Below are positions 62,831-64,000 of a stretch of DNA of 64,000 bases, piece by piece. The DNA is from Osedax fenrisi (taxonomy: Eukaryota > Annelida > Polychaeta > Sabellida > Siboglinidae), in the NCBI GenBank assembly GCA_964019155.1, contig OZ025245.1, forward strand, positions 8,646,431-8,710,430, given 5' to 3'. The position numbers and the translations under genes are program-made. The notes beneath the pieces were generated by a model. That model saw nothing but the letters and a program-made list of their open reading frames with translations, did no database searches and was not told the DNA's origin. Numbering within the stretch: the first letter of the stretch is position 1; each line of letters starts with the position of its first letter.

Positions 62831-63440
62831 TATATGAATGAACTTCAGTTTGTTAAAGATAATTAGCTATATTAATATAAAGTAGTAATATTATCTATAC
62901 ATTTATTTGTGTGGATAGGTAATATATTTATTTGACTTAGGTTTAGCTACTTTAGGTATAGTATCAGTAACAATTGATAATAGCAAGCACATATTATGTA
63001 CACACTATACATACTGATATACACAATATACACTGTATTATACAGTCTGTATAACTTACAATGTACACACTGTACACATAACTTATGAAATACTTACTAT
63101 ACAATTATGAATTCATCTGTTATGACTAAGTAGATACTGAATAATTTGTATTGATTAGTATAGGAATATTGTAATATTAAATGAGAATATTGAATATGGT
63201 GTATTGTATTTTATAAATATACTACTAAATATTTATTCATTTGTAAATATGATAATAATAAAATGAAAGAATAACGTAATTATAACGATAGGTATGCGGA
63301 TAATATCATATAAATTATTTAATACAAATATAATACGAAATGTAATATACGGATAAATATTTAATCAATTAGTACATACAAAAAATAATAAAAACTAGAC
63401 AGAATATAATTAGGATATTGAATACGAGGAATATTTTACA
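62831..63440. other. AT-rich, no gene
   Basis: 62985-63075 is rich in TACACA words. Nothing coding. Confidence 0.6.
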
Positions 63441-63451
63441 TTTATATCCAA

Positions 63452-63600
63452 GGATGGGGTCAAATACATATTTGTATTTAAATACGCTTATTTTGTGTTT
63501 ACCTATGTGTATTTGTATTTGAATAATTATACAGTGATGTATTTGTATTTGAGAGTCGTATTTGTTGTATTTGATCAAATACAGTTTCAAATACACCTTT
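63452..63600. mobile_element. hAT-like end with AAATAC repeats
   Basis: GGATGGGGTCAAATACATAT followed by dense AAATAC/GTATTTG words ending TTTCAAATACACC. This is characteristic of a widespread non-autonomous hAT type. Only one end is visible. Confidence 0.5.
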
Positions 63601-63817
63601 AAAAATGTTTTAATATAATAGAATGTAGAATTTAAAAAATCACTTTATAAATTAACAAATAATTAACAATAATTTATATTTAATAATAAATTCATTAAAT
63701 AATAAAAATTATATAATAGAACAATAATTTTCAAAGAATTTTATGAATACTATATAAATAAATTTATGAATTTATATTCTATATAGAATATGTATGTGTT
63801 AAGCGCTGTTCACATGA

Positions 63818-63960
63818 GCAATCTATTCCAGCAATTTCGCAATGTAATTCTTAAGAATTCCAGTTACAAAATACCCTAGTGGCAAATATTTTAGGGTGTT
63901 AACATGAGCAATGTATTTTCGCAGTAGAATACTTAAAAATATATACATTTTATAAGTTCA
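63818..63960. repeat. Harbinger-like end motifs near the window edge
   Basis: TGTTCACATGAGCAAT (63808) and TGTTAACATGAGCAATGTAT (63898) are paired words like those at 12358-12436. The element, if any, continues past the window. Confidence 0.35.
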
Positions 63961-64000
63961 TTATATAATCATAAAGTGGTAATATACATATATTCATAAT

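Overview
This window is animal (metazoan) nuclear DNA: spliced genes with GT-AG introns, LINE retrotransposons, several superfamilies of DNA transposon, and very AT-rich non-coding sequence broken by small GC-richer coding islands. The species cannot be read from it. Only two protein genes are intact and recognisable: a two-exon CIB-family EF-hand calcium sensor (20822-21220 joined to 27445-27606, + strand) and a single-exon UPF3 nonsense-mediated-decay factor (57719-56643, - strand). A third gene is partly visible as two phase-compatible exons on the - strand (30795-30636 and 29210-29119), and one more possible exon lies at 37306-37112 (-). I could not assign a function to either of these.

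Layout. 1-9650: a tandem repeat with two nearly identical long units (1-4728, 4729-8775) and a third older, rearranged partial unit. The units carry decayed coding fragments, and unit 1 alone has a THAP-like zinc-finger fragment. 9650-12600: AT-rich filler. 12300-18300: remains of a PIF/Harbinger-type system, namely a truncated transposase exon (+) and a five-exon MADF-domain gene (-) with two nonsense codons; a TTAA-flanked element, a small inverted-repeat element and a hAT-like element have inserted in or beside it. 19640-20714: an element with a perfect 9-bp target duplication (Mutator-like), ending 107 bp before the CIB start codon. The 6.2-kb CIB intron holds a LINE that was itself split by a hAT-like element, plus a (TAC)n/(TGC)n array. 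30884-34240: a 357-bp (TAC)n array followed by two different degenerate LINEs. 34300-38600: dense (TA)n tracts. 39100-43550: a triplet array, a 146-bp palindrome, and a LINE carrying two foldback elements, each with a perfect 8-bp target duplication. 44040-46830: a diverged duplication made of about 45-bp repeats, one copy interrupted by another LINE fragment. 47300-54232: nested inverted repeats, including a 4-kb element with oppositely oriented tandem arrays and two tRNA-like segments. 54236-55060: the 3' part of a LINE that may belong to the one at 40-43.5 kb. 55-64 kb: UPF3, a foldback element, a decayed hAT transposon (59708-61499) and several isolated transposon ends.

The genes do not form a functional cluster. 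The main story is nested transposon colonisation, with insertion events that can be ordered by target-site duplications. All assignments are from reading the sequence; no search was run.
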